From positions 1-31,480 of the forward strand of contig JAFTZF010000012.1 in assembly GCA_017464645.1 (NCBI GenBank): 31,480 nt of DNA. The letters are read 5' to 3'. A model generated the notes under the pieces. That model saw only the letters and a program-made list of their open reading frames with translations, searched no databases and was not told the origin of the DNA. The position numbers and the translations under genes were made by a program. This document shows, in pieces, positions 16,048 through 23,692 of the stretch. Positions within the stretch are counted from its first letter, which is position 1, and every line of letters begins with the position of its first letter. This stretch comes from Lachnospiraceae bacterium (GTDB lineage Bacteria; Bacillota_A; Clostridia; Lachnospirales; Lachnospiraceae).

Positions 16048-17030
16048 GATTCGGGCCGGCTGTATCGGATGATCAGCAGCTCTACGCTCAGGATGTCCTC
16101 CATGCGGCCGGTCTTTACAGCTTCTTCCGTCCGGACGCAGTCCTCTACGGCCTGAGCCAGAGCCTCCGTGGTAAAACGACGGGCCTGCTGAATGTATTTC
16201 CCTGCAATAAAAGGAGACATGGAAAGCCGGGAAGCAATAGCATTTTTGTCGTAGCCCTTGCTCATGAGACTGCGGACGGACAGCAGCTGGTTGAACTGGC
16301 GGGCCAGCAAAAAGAGGATTCGCATGGGCGGCTCTTTTAAAGCCAGCAGGTCATAGTACAGATCCAGGGCCAGCTTCTGACGGCGCTCGGCAATGGCGTT
16401 GATCATGTCAAAGATTTTGTTAGTGGTCTGGGTAGTGCAGATTTCCTCCACATCCTGGGGGGTAATGGTTTCCTGGTCCAGGCAGTAGGAAATCAGTTTT
16501 TCCAGTTCCCGGGAGATATTCTCCATGTCAGTACCGGTCTTTTCCAGAAACAGGCCCAGGGCCTCATCGGTAATGCCTTTCTTTTCCTGAAGGAGCTGCT
16601 TCCAGATCCAGCGGGTCAGGGTCTTCTCATCCTGAGTGGCAAATTCCACCACGCGTCCGTTGTCCTTTACTGCCTTGAACATGCGGCTGCGCTTGTCCAC
16701 CTCCGTCTCGGTAAATACCAGACAGGTGCTGTCCGGTATCTGAGCAAGATAATCCGCCAGCTCGTCGCACTTATTTTTGAAGAAGCCGCTGTCATCCACA
16801 CCGATGTAGCGGCGCTGGGCAAAGAAGGGCATGGTCTCGGCCAGGTCAATGATTTCCTTGGGGTCGCAGCCCTTTCCTTCAAAGAAGGCCTGATTCATGG
16901 TGTCGTCCGGGGATACCAGGGCAGCACGAAGCCGCTGCTTGTACTGGGTGCGGAGATAAGCCTCGTCGCCGTACAGCAGATACACCTTTTTAAAAGAATT
17001 GTTTTTGATATCTTCCAGAAGCATTTTCAT
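16044..17030 (-). CDS. holA: DNA polymerase III, delta subunit (clamp loader)
   Basis: The delta subunit opens the sliding clamp in the clamp-loader complex at the replication fork. The 328-aa protein matches the family: the N-terminus FKKVYLLYGDEAYL, the DDSGFF segment, LVFTETEVDKRSRMFKAVK, TRWIWKQLLQEKKGI, and a C-terminal helical region (LLALKEPPMRILFLLARQFNQLL). The start ATG at 17030 has GAGGA about 9 nt upstream on the minus strand; a second in-frame ATG two codons later is possible. It is read opposite to comEC, overlapping by 4 nt. It follows rpsT on the same strand after a hairpin terminator, and no separate promoter is obvious in the 75-nt gap. Adjacency to comEC and rpsT reproduces the Bacillus gene order. 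Confidence 0.93.
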   Translation of the reverse strand: MKMLLEDIKNNSFKKVYLLYGDEAYLRTQYKQRLRAALVSPDDTMNQAFFEGKGCDPKEIIDLAETMPFFAQRRYIGVDDSGFFKNKCDELADYLAQIPDSTCLVFTETEVDKRSRMFKAVKDNGRVVEFATQDEKTLTRWIWKQLLQEKKGITDEALGLFLEKTGTDMENISRELEKLISYCLDQETITPQDVEEICTTQTTNKIFDMINAIAERRQKLALDLYYDLLALKEPPMRILFLLARQFNQLLSVRSLMSKGYDKNAIASRLSMSPFIAGKYIQQARRFTTEALAQAVEDCVRTEEAVKTGRMEDILSVELLIIRYSRPES

Positions 17031-17053
17031 AAATCGGGTTCCTCATGAATAAG

Positions 17054-17086
17054 AAAGGCATCCAACTGACGGGATTGGATGCCTTT
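17054..17086 (-). terminator. Hairpin between rpsT and holA (terminator/attenuator)
   Basis: A perfect 12-bp inverted repeat, AAAGGCATCCAA / TTGGATGCCTTT, has a 9-nt loop. On the minus strand it is 20 nt past the rpsT stop and is followed by TTTCTTATTCAT, only moderately T-rich. It would end most rpsT transcripts and allow limited read-through into holA, whose Shine-Dalgarno begins about 10 nt beyond. Confidence 0.65.
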
Positions 17087-17105
17087 GAATGTTCTATGTG
17101 ACAAA

Positions 17106-17369
17106 TTAAGCGATGCTGTCAACAGCTTTGGTCATACGAGAAACTTTTCTAGAAGCTGTTTTCTTGTGATAAACACCCTTGGCAGCAGCCTTGTTCAGAG
17201 TAGAGATAGCAGCTCTTAAAGCAGCCTTTGCAGTCTCAGCATCCTTTGCAGCTACAGCAGCATCAACCTTCTTGATTGCGGTCTTCACTTCAGATTTGAT
17301 TGCTTTGTTTCTGGCAGTTCTTGCCTCAGCAACCTGGATTCTCTTCTTTGCAGATTTAATATTAGCCAA
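17106..17369 (-). CDS. rpsT: Ribosomal protein S20, TTG start
   Basis: S20 is a primary 16S-rRNA-binding protein of the small subunit. The 87-aa protein begins ANIKSAKKRIQV after its start codon, as in the family. It is Lys/Ala-rich, with NKAIKSEVKTAIKKV, NKAAAKGVYHKKTASRKVSRM and a short C-terminal tail. I use TTG at 17369 because GGAGGTG (plus-strand CACCTCC, 17376-17382) lies 6 nt upstream; the in-frame ATG at 17393 would add eight residues (MNHLEVYK) not seen in S20 and has no ribosome site. E. coli rpsT also begins with UUG, which is part of its autoregulation. The promoter at 17464-17492 leaves a leader of about 90 nt containing inverted repeats around two GTTAAC sites, which may fold for feedback control. 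Confidence 0.95.
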   Translation of the reverse strand: MANIKSAKKRIQVAEARTARNKAIKSEVKTAIKKVDAAVAAKDAETAKAALRAAISTLNKAAAKGVYHKKTASRKVSRMTKAVDSIA

Positions 17370-17463
17370 CTTGTACACCTCCAAATGGTTCAAATTCTTA
17401 TTATGATCATCGGTCTTGTTCCGTTAACTCGGACACGGACATGTTAACAAAACACACTTACTT

Positions 17464-17492
17464 ATTTTATGGCAGGAAATCAATTCTGTCAA
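17464..17492 (-). promoter_or_regulatory. rpsT promoter
   Basis: On the minus strand, TTGACA (plus 17487-17492) and TAAAAT (plus 17464-17469) are separated by exactly 17 bp. It is a near-consensus housekeeping promoter, as expected for a ribosomal protein gene. It faces away from gpr. Confidence 0.75.
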
Positions 17493-17556
17493 TACATATT
17501 TCTTAAAAAACTGAGAAAAAATAGGGAAAAAGACCGGAAAAAAGGCGGGAAATAAG

Positions 17557-18441
17557 ATGGGAGTAACGGAAATGGAGAAATTTCAGGTGCGAACGGATCT
17601 GGCTCTGGAGGCCAGGGAAAGTTTTGAAGGAGAGGATGTGGAAATCCGGGGGGTTTCCATTGAGGAGCAATATGACGAGGACCGGGATATCCGGGTGACC
17701 CGCGTGAAGATTGAGACGGAAAACGGTGCCAGGGCCATGGGGAAACCTGTGGGCGAATATTTGACTTTGGAAGCACCCGGGTTGTCGGAGGAGGATGAGG
17801 ACTATCATAGAGAAGTATCCATGGAGCTGGCAAAACACATTCGGCAGCTCATGGGAGAGGGTGAGCAGTCCGTACTGGTGGTAGGACTGGGAAACCGGGA
17901 GGTGACACCGGATGCTCTGGGGCCCCAGGTGGTTAATAATCTTATGATCACCCGTCACATTATCCGGGAATTTGGCAGCAGAGCCTTTGGAAGAGAGCAG
18001 ATGAATCAGGTCAGTGCCATTGTACCCGGTGTCATGGCACAGACGGGCATGGAGACCTTTGAAATTGTGAAGGGAATCGTGGAGGAAACCAAGCCGGACT
18101 GGATCATTGCGGTGGATGCCCTGGCGGCCCGGGCCAGCAAACGTCTCAATCGTACCATCCAGCTGTGCGATGTGGGGATTTATCCGGGTTCAGGTGTGGG
18201 AAATCATCGAAACGGCCTGACCCGCGACAATCTGGGCATTCCTGTTTTGGCCATTGGCGTACCTACGGTAGTGGACGCGGCCACTATTGTCTATGATGCT
18301 ACGGGAGACAGAGAGCGTATTGCGCCGAACCTGAATGGAATGTTCGTGACACCGAAAAATGTGGACGAGATGATCAAGCGCCTGAGCTATACCATTTCTG
18401 AGGCTATTAATATTGCTCTGGAGGGCAGAGTGCAGGCATAG
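17557..18441 (+). CDS. gpr: Spore germination protease GPR
   Basis: GPR is the aspartic-type protease (family A25) that degrades small acid-soluble proteins when spores germinate. It is made as an inactive zymogen in the forespore. The 294-aa protein has the family signature: FQVRTDLALEA at the processing site, VLVVGLGNREVTPDALGP, IVPGVMAQTGMET, and the core IIAVDALAARASKRLNRTIQLCDVGI through GSGVGNHRNGL. The pro-segment before FQVRTDLA is very short: eight residues from ATG 17557, or three from ATG 17572, which has GGAG 9 nt upstream. I keep 17557, but either is possible. The gene is followed 44 nt later by spoIIP, the same pairing as in Bacillus. I could not identify a confident forespore sigma-factor promoter upstream. 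Confidence 0.95.
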   Translation: MGVTEMEKFQVRTDLALEARESFEGEDVEIRGVSIEEQYDEDRDIRVTRVKIETENGARAMGKPVGEYLTLEAPGLSEEDEDYHREVSMELAKHIRQLMGEGEQSVLVVGLGNREVTPDALGPQVVNNLMITRHIIREFGSRAFGREQMNQVSAIVPGVMAQTGMETFEIVKGIVEETKPDWIIAVDALAARASKRLNRTIQLCDVGIYPGSGVGNHRNGLTRDNLGIPVLAIGVPTVVDAATIVYDATGDRERIAPNLNGMFVTPKNVDEMIKRLSYTISEAINIALEGRVQA

Positions 18442-18485
18442 CATATCCGGTTTCTGAATATATTTAGACCACATGGAGTGATGGA

Positions 18486-19775
18486 ATGAACCGGAAGCAG
18501 AAAATAGTGAACAAAGGCATCTGGCTGGTAATTTTCCTGCTGGGTGCCTGGATTTTGATATATGGAATGCAGGGGCAGCTTGTAAAGCGGGCTGCCTATG
18601 CTTGTGTACGTTTCCTGAGCGATGCGGAATTTGCCCTGCAAAAGGCGGCAGCCAGGACCATTGTCCCGGGGCTTTTGTATTCGGCCAGGGATGCGGGGGG
18701 ATCTGAGACTACGGAGGATTTTCTTGTGGCCAGCGCATGGGAGATGTTTCCCATTTATCCCTTTGTGTGCCAGCAGGAGGTCTACGAGACGGAGATTGAA
18801 GGAGGAGCTGTCTTAGATCTTCTGCTGGCCAGGGAGGAGACGTTGGAGGAGTCGGAGGAACAGACAGAACTGACCCGGGAAGAACTGTCCCGGGAACAGC
18901 TGCTGCAGCAGATGGAAGCAGAAAACCGGCTGGCAGCCGACGGAGGGCAGACAGCCGGGGATCCCTCGGGAACGGAGAGCTTTCCGGGAGTGGAATACAG
19001 CCTGGAGCAGCTGGCAGATTATGATTTTGTCCGGGGGGCCTTTTATAATGTTGCATCCAATACGGATATCAGCGCGGAGGTCCTGGACGGAGCAGCCCTT
19101 GCCAGCATGGACCTGCGCCTGGAAAATGATGCTGCGGAGCCTCAGATCCTCATCTATCACACCCACTCCCAGGAAGGCTTTGTGGATTCCGTAGAAGGAG
19201 ATCTGAGCACCACCATTGTGGGCGTGGGTGCGCGGCTGGCAGAGATTTTAAGGGAAGACTATGGTTACAATGTGATCCACAACACCAATGTGTATGATTT
19301 CGTTGATGGAAAACTGGATCGGAACCAGGCCTATTCCATGGCGCTGCCGGAGATAGAAGCTATTCTGGCCCAGTATCCGTCCATTGAGATCGTCATTGAT
19401 CTGCACCGGGACGGAGTGGATGAGGATCTCCATCTGGTAACGGATGTCAATGGAAAGCCCACAGCGCAGCTGATGTTTTTCAATGGGCTCAGCTACAGTT
19501 CCCGTAACGGCCCCATTTCCTATCTGGAAAATCCCTACATAACGGACAATCTGGCCTTTTCTCTCCAATTGAAGCTGGCCTGCGAGAAATATTACCCCGG
19601 AGTGGCCAGGCGGATCTATTTGAAGAGCCTGCGGTACAACCTGCATGTGCGGCCCAGAAGCGTGCTGGTGGAGGCGGGGGCCCAGACCAATACTCTGGAG
19701 GAAATGATGAATGCCATGGAGCCCCTGGCGAATGTGCTGCATCAGGTTCTGGGAGACGCGTCAGGGAAGGGATAA
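18486..19775 (+). CDS. spoIIP: Stage II sporulation protein P (peptidoglycan amidase)
   Basis: SpoIIP is a zinc-dependent amidase/endopeptidase that works with SpoIID and SpoIIM to thin septal peptidoglycan and drive engulfment. The 429-aa protein has an N-terminal membrane anchor (about 12-30, WLVIFLLGAWILIYG), a low-conservation extracytoplasmic region with an acidic Glu/Gln-rich stretch (~110-150), and a C-terminal catalytic domain beginning QILIYHTHSQE. The metal/catalytic residues visible are His225 and Glu230 in YHTHSQE, and DLHRDG further on. SLRYNLHVRPRSVLVEAGAQTNT closes the domain with the other conserved His and Glu. It follows gpr by 44 nt, with a probable ribosome site GGAGTGATGG overlapping the ATG region. 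A strong hairpin terminator lies 26 nt downstream. Confidence 0.95.
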   Translation: MNRKQKIVNKGIWLVIFLLGAWILIYGMQGQLVKRAAYACVRFLSDAEFALQKAAARTIVPGLLYSARDAGGSETTEDFLVASAWEMFPIYPFVCQQEVYETEIEGGAVLDLLLAREETLEESEEQTELTREELSREQLLQQMEAENRLAADGGQTAGDPSGTESFPGVEYSLEQLADYDFVRGAFYNVASNTDISAEVLDGAALASMDLRLENDAAEPQILIYHTHSQEGFVDSVEGDLSTTIVGVGARLAEILREDYGYNVIHNTNVYDFVDGKLDRNQAYSMALPEIEAILAQYPSIEIVIDLHRDGVDEDLHLVTDVNGKPTAQLMFFNGLSYSSRNGPISYLENPYITDNLAFSLQLKLACEKYYPGVARRIYLKSLRYNLHVRPRSVLVEAGAQTNTLEEMMNAMEPLANVLHQVLGDASGKG

Positions 19776-19801
19776 TCTGCAAAATAGTACATAGATATAA
19801 A

Positions 19802-19833
19802 AAACTGCTCTTGGAAATCCGAGGGCAGTTTGT
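19802..19833 (+). terminator. spoIIP terminator, overlapping the next promoter
   Basis: A 13-bp stem with wobble pairs, AAACTGCTCTTGG / CCGAGGGCAGTTT, and an AAAT tetraloop begins 26 nt after the spoIIP stop. It ends TTTGTTA, a short U-run. The right half of the hairpin is also the spacer of the promoter for the following peptidase gene. Confidence 0.7.
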
Positions 19834-19839
19834 TATAAT
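19811..19839 (+). promoter_or_regulatory. Promoter of the peptidase-lepA pair
   Basis: TTGGAA (19811-19816) and a consensus TATAAT (19834-19839) are spaced by 17 bp, with transcription from about 19846 and the peptidase ATG at 19873. The -35 sits in the loop side of the spoIIP terminator hairpin. Confidence 0.65.
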
Positions 19840-19872
19840 GGAAGAAAATTATGAAAAAAGGAGCACAACAGG

Positions 19873-20943
19873 ATGAATCAGGAGAGAATTCAGAGAGTCG
19901 TTGCCAATATGAAGCGGGAAGGCTTAAGTCAGATTATTGTGTCTTCTACAGCTTCCCTCTATTATTTGACAGGATTGTGGATAGATCCCCATGAGCGCAT
20001 GATCGCTCTGTATCTGGAGGATACCGGCAAGGCGCTGTTGTTTGGAAATGAAATTTTCGGAATCGAGCCCATGGAGGACTTCCCCTTATATATTCACAAG
20101 GATGCGGACAACCCTGTGAAGGATCTGGCTAAATACATTCAGCCGGGAAAGCTGGGTATTGATAAATTCTGGTCCAGTAAGTTTTTGATCGGGCTCATGG
20201 AGCTGCGGCCGGATATGACGCCGGTGCTGGGCTCTGCACCTGTGGACCGGGCCCGTATGCTGAAGGATGCCAGGGAAGCAGAGGCCCTGCGCAGAGCATC
20301 TGCGTTCAATGATGAAGTGGTGGAGGCCATTATTGCCCAGGTAAAAGAGGGTGCTGTGGAGTCTAAACTGGAAGAAGAAGTAAACCGTCTGTATCTGGAG
20401 CGGGGAGCGGATCAGTCCGGCCGTCAGGCAGCTATGTTTGGCCCTAACTGTGCAGATCCCCATCATGCTTCCGATGGCACAGTGATCAAGCCGGGCGACA
20501 GTGTGATCTTTGATATTTTCACACCCTTTGACCGTTACTGGTGCGATATGACCAGAACCGTGTTCTATAAAGAGGTCAGTGACAAGCAAAGAGAAGTATA
20601 CGAGCTGGTAAAGAAAGCTAATCTCGCTGCTATTGCCAAGATCAAACCGGGTGTGTTCCTGGCTGATATCGACAAAGAGGCCCGGGATATTATTACCGAG
20701 GGCGGCTACGGCCCCTACTTTACCCATCGTTTAGGCCACGGAATCGGTCTGGAGTGCCACGAGCCCCCCGATGTGGGAGAGGCTTCTTTGTTTCCGCTGG
20801 AGCCGGGCATGGTATTCTCAGTAGAGCCGGGTATCTATCTGCCGGGCGAATTTGGCGTACGTATCGAGGATCTGGTACTGGTGACGGAGGACGGCTGTGA
20901 GGTACTGAACAAGTATTCCAAAGAGCTGCGTGTGGTAGAATAA
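19873..20943 (+). CDS. M24-family Xaa-Pro-type aminopeptidase
   Basis: This 356-aa cytoplasmic peptidase would remove N-terminal residues from peptides with proline in second position. It has an N-terminal creatinase-like domain (about 1-125, with [12 protein letters not shown]) and a C-terminal pita-bread catalytic domain. The expected dinuclear metal ligands are visible: Asp in VIFDIFTPF, Asp in WCDMTRTVF, His in [14 protein letters not shown], Glu in [11 protein letters not shown] and Glu in [17 protein letters not shown] lies 8 nt before the ATG. It starts after its own promoter and ends 20 nt before lepA, so the two are probably cotranscribed. In Bacillus lepA follows spoIIP and yqxA instead, so this gene is an insertion relative to that order. 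M24 members also include prolidases, so the exact dipeptide preference is open. Confidence 0.92.
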   Translation: MNQERIQRVVANMKREGLSQIIVSSTASLYYLTGLWIDPHERMIALYLEDTGKALLFGNEIFGIEPMEDFPLYIHKDADNPVKDLAKYIQPGKLGIDKFWSSKFLIGLMELRPDMTPVLGSAPVDRARMLKDAREAEALRRASAFNDEVVEAIIAQVKEGAVESKLEEEVNRLYLERGADQSGRQAAMFGPNCADPHHASDGTVIKPGDSVIFDIFTPFDRYWCDMTRTVFYKEVSDKQREVYELVKKANLAAIAKIKPGVFLADIDKEARDIITEGGYGPYFTHRLGHGIGLECHEPPDVGEASLFPLEPGMVFSVEPGIYLPGEFGVRIEDLVLVTEDGCEVLNKYSKELRVVE

Positions 20944-20963
20944 AGCAGGAGGAAAACAAACAG

Positions 20964-22778
20964 ATGGCAACAATTGATCAGAGCAAAATTCGCAATTTTT
21001 GTATTATTGCTCATATAGACCATGGCAAATCCACGCTGGCAGACCGTATTATCGAGCATACCGGTCTTCTGACCAGCCGTGAGATGCAGGCCCAGGTCCT
21101 GGACAACATGGACCTGGAGCGGGAGAGAGGTATTACCATCAAGGCTCAGACCGTTCGGACTGTGTACAAGGCCCAGGATGGAGAGGAATATATTTTCAAT
21201 TTGATCGACACCCCGGGACACGTGGATTTTAACTATGAGGTATCCCGGTCTCTGGCTGCCTGTGACGGAGCCATTCTGGTGGTGGATGCGGCCCAGGGTA
21301 TTGAGGCGCAGACACTGGCCAATGTATATCTGGCTCTGGATCACAATCTGGACGTGGTGCCGGTCATCAACAAGATCGATCTGCCCAGCGCAGATCCCCA
21401 GAGAGTGATAGAAGAGATTGAGGACATCATCGGCCTGGAAGCCCAGGATGCGCCCCAGATCTCCGCTAAGACAGGTCTGAATGTGGAGCAGGTGCTGGAG
21501 GCTATTGTGGAGCGGATCCCTGCGCCCAAAGGGGATGCGGATGCGCCTCTGCAGGCATTGATTTTTGATTCCTTATATGACTCTTACAAAGGAGTTATTG
21601 TATTTTGCCGGATCAAAGAGGGCAGTGTGAGAAAGGGCACACCCATTCAGATGATGGCTACAGGAGCCACTGCGGAAGTGGTGGAAGTGGGTTATTTCGG
21701 TGCAGGCCAGTTTCTGCCCTGCCAGGAGCTTACGGCCGGCATGGTTGGCTACATTACCGCCAGCATCAAAAATGTAAAAGACACCCGTGTGGGCGATACC
21801 ATTACCAATCGCCAGAATCCCTGTGCAGAGCCTCTGCCCGGCTATAAAAAGGTGCTGCCTATGGTGTACTGCGGTATGTATCCGGCGGATGGCGCCAAGT
21901 ATCCGGATCTGCGGGATGCATTGGAGAAGCTTCAGTTAAATGATGCCTCTTTGCAGTTTGAGCCGGAGACATCTGTCGCGCTGGGCTTTGGATTCCGCTG
22001 CGGTTTTTTGGGCCTTTTGCATCTGGAGATCATCCAGGAACGCCTGGAGCGGGAGTACAATCTGGATTTGGTGACCACAGCGCCCGGTGTTATTTACAAG
22101 GTGCATAAATCCAACGGAGAGGTTATCGAACTGACAAACCCCACCAACCTGCCTGACCCCTCTGAGATTGAATATATGGAAGAGCCCATGGTCAGCGCTG
22201 AGATCATGGTAACTACCGAGTTTATCGGCTCTATCATGGAACTGTGCCAGGAGCGCCGGGGCGTTTATCTGGGCATGGAGTACATGGAGGAGACCCGTGC
22301 GCTTTTGAAATATGAACTGCCTTTGAACGAAATTATTTATGATTTCTTTGATGCGCTGAAGTCACGCTCCCGCGGCTATGCATCCTTCGACTATGAACTG
22401 AAGGGATATGTACAGTCCGAGCTGGTGAAGCTGGACATTCTGATCAACAAAGAAGAAGTGGACGCGCTGTCCTTTATTGTGCACAGCGGAACTGCTTATG
22501 AGCGGGGACGCAGGATGTGTGAGAAGCTGAAGGAAGAGATTCCGCGGCAGCTGTTTGAGATCCCCATCCAGGCGGCGGTGGGCAGCAAGATCATTGCCCG
22601 TGAGACCGTAAAGGCTATGCGCAAGGATGTATTGGCCAAGTGCTACGGCGGCGATATTACCCGTAAGAAGAAGCTGCTGGAGAAGCAGAAAGAGGGTAAG
22701 AAGCGCATGCGCCAGGTGGGCAATGTGGAGATTCCGCAGAAGGCATTCATGAGCGTGCTGAAATTGGACGATAAATAA
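20964..22778 (+). CDS. lepA: Elongation factor 4 (LepA), ribosome-associated GTPase
   Basis: LepA is a translational GTPase of the EF-G group that acts on ribosomes in initiation, ribosome biogenesis or back-translocation (the role is debated). The 604-aa length is normal. The G motifs are intact: G1 AHIDHGKST (about 17-25), the switch-I region [14 protein letters not shown]3 DTPGHVDF, G4 NKIDLP and G5 SAKTG. Domain II begins around residue 185; the C-terminal half has [14 protein letters not shown] and the LepA-specific C-terminal domain with [27 protein letters not shown] lies about 9 nt before the ATG. The gene is intact and 20 nt downstream of the peptidase. A terminator is not obvious right after it; the next strong one follows the TM2 gene. 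Confidence 0.97.
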   Translation: MATIDQSKIRNFCIIAHIDHGKSTLADRIIEHTGLLTSREMQAQVLDNMDLERERGITIKAQTVRTVYKAQDGEEYIFNLIDTPGHVDFNYEVSRSLAACDGAILVVDAAQGIEAQTLANVYLALDHNLDVVPVINKIDLPSADPQRVIEEIEDIIGLEAQDAPQISAKTGLNVEQVLEAIVERIPAPKGDADAPLQALIFDSLYDSYKGVIVFCRIKEGSVRKGTPIQMMATGATAEVVEVGYFGAGQFLPCQELTAGMVGYITASIKNVKDTRVGDTITNRQNPCAEPLPGYKKVLPMVYCGMYPADGAKYPDLRDALEKLQLNDASLQFEPETSVALGFGFRCGFLGLLHLEIIQERLEREYNLDLVTTAPGVIYKVHKSNGEVIELTNPTNLPDPSEIEYMEEPMVSAEIMVTTEFIGSIMELCQERRGVYLGMEYMEETRALLKYELPLNEIIYDFFDALKSRSRGYASFDYELKGYVQSELVKLDILINKEEVDALSFIVHSGTAYERGRRMCEKLKEEIPRQLFEIPIQAAVGSKIIARETVKAMRKDVLAKCYGGDITRKKKLLEKQKEGKKRMRQVGNVEIPQKAFMSVLKLDDK

Positions 22779-22931
22779 GTGTTTGTGCTTCAAATCGTTG
22801 CCGAAGAAAGAAGTGTCTGTTTTGGTGTGAAAAAGTAATGAAAAATCCTGCAATTTGTCGAAAAATATTGTAAGATATATCCATCAGTTTGAAGAAAACA
22901 GATAATTCTAAGAGGCGAAAGGAGACAGGAC

Positions 22932-23132
22932 ATGAGTAAAGTAGCAGCAATCTTAATCACATTTTTCTTAGGAGGACTGGGAGTGCATCGTTTCCTGGCT
23001 GGCAAGATCGGAACCGGTATTATTTGGCTTCTGACAGGCGGATGTTTTGGCATTGGCTGGTTGATCGACTTTATCATGGTTTGCACCGGTAAGTTTGCAA
23101 AGAAGGACGGAACACTCTGGATTACCGAATAA
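22932..23132 (+). CDS. TM2-domain small membrane protein
   Basis: The 66-aa protein has the TM2 fold: two hydrophobic helices (about 3-20 and 24-50) joined by the diagnostic GGLGVHRFLAGKIGTGI motif, with the conserved Gly/His/Arg/Phe turn, and a C-terminal GWLIDFIMV segment. AAAGGAG (22918-22924) precedes the ATG. TM2 proteins are common in bacteria; a general function is not established. It stands alone between lepA and the T-box operon, with a 153-nt leader in which I see only a weak promoter candidate and a strong hairpin terminator after it. It is not obviously linked to either neighbour. Confidence 0.88.
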   Translation: MSKVAAILITFFLGGLGVHRFLAGKIGTGIIWLLTGGCFGIGWLIDFIMVCTGKFAKKDGTLWITE

Positions 23133-23181
23133 GGTTTTCAAAGTTTTAGTAGTAAAAGAATTGATTAGGTAATGAAAAGAG

Positions 23182-23209
23182 GAAGGCAGCATGGGCTGTC
23201 TTCTTTTTT
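23182..23209 (+). terminator. Terminator after the TM2 gene
   Basis: A 9-bp stem, GAAGGCAGC / GCTGTCTTC, with one wobble pair and an ATGG loop is followed directly by a T6 tract (23204-23209). It is a textbook intrinsic terminator about 50 nt after the TM2 stop and insulates the T-box promoter. Confidence 0.85.
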
Positions 23210-23282
23210 GGCTTTGCAGAAAATTTGCAGGTAAGCTTTTTTGATAGTCTTGAAAAAAGTCTGAAAGTTTTCAAAAAAATGT

Positions 23283-23311
23283 TTGACATTTTAAAGGTTC
23301 GGGTATATGAT
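23283..23311 (+). promoter_or_regulatory. Promoter of the T-box/ABC operon
   Basis: TTGACA (23283-23288) and TATGAT (23306-23311) are spaced by 17 bp. The predicted start near 23318 gives the T-box leader its 5' end. Confidence 0.75.
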
Positions 23312-23317
23312 AATACA

Positions 23318-23600
23318 AATTAAAGAATTAAACCGTTGAGAAAGAGAAGTAAGCCTTTCTACGAAGTTACAGAGAGCCGCAGGCGGTGGGATTGCGGTAC
23401 GGAGTGGCTGGCTGAATGGCCTTTCGAGGGTGGCTTGAAATCTTAGGAGAGTAGACGTCACCGGGATTCGAACCCGTTATCAAGTCGAGATGCATGATAG
23501 TGCATTACAAAGTGGACCGACGTGTCAATTTGAGTGGTACCGCGATAATAACAAGTTTATTACCGTCTCAAGCAAGTGCTTGAGGCGGTTTTTGTTTTTC
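23318..23600 (+). promoter_or_regulatory. T-box riboswitch with tryptophan (UGG) specifier
   Basis: The leader senses uncharged tRNA by codon-anticodon pairing at stem I and by the tRNA 3' end at the antiterminator. Stem I can close through AAGCC (about 23352) and GGCTT (about 23436) and holds ACAGAGAGCC, the usual AGAGAG element. On its 3' side the specifier loop reads GAA-TGG-CC, with the codon UGG at 23417-23419 (Trp). The T-box itself, GAGTGGTACCGCGA, lies at 23532-23545, with the TGGT bulge that pairs with the tRNA acceptor end. A terminator stem at 23562-23589 ends in a T-run. Uncharged tRNA-Trp should favour read-through into the ABC importer. The Trp assignment depends on the specifier alignment by eye and agrees with the downstream genes. 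Confidence 0.88.
23562..23600 (+). terminator. Regulated terminator of the T-box
   Basis: A 12-bp stem, ACCGTCTCAAGC / GCTTGAGGCGGT, with one G-T wobble and an AAGT loop is followed by TTTTGTTTTTC. Its left side competes with the antiterminator formed from the T-box sequence just upstream. Confidence 0.85.
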
Positions 23601-23692
23601 AAGGAAGTGTGTTCCGGGAGAGAAAAACAGACCTGTTTCTTGACGCAGTAGATTCTTTAATTAAAAAAATTAATTAAAAAGGAGAATCGAGT

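Noticed and set aside
17440..17556. Forespore sigma-factor promoter for gpr
   Set aside because: A CATATTT-like -10 is present, but no matching -35 occurs at the right distance; I could not support a call.
20086..20727. Long minus-strand ORF opposite the Xaa-Pro peptidase (213 codons)
   Set aside because: It is fully antisense to a conserved enzyme and has no recognisable domain.
23460..23500. A tRNA T-arm-like sequence on the minus strand (CGGGTTCGAATCCCG) inside the T-box leader
   Set aside because: No matching acceptor stem, D-arm or anticodon arm could be laid out at the expected distances, and the stretch is part of the T-box leader on the plus strand.
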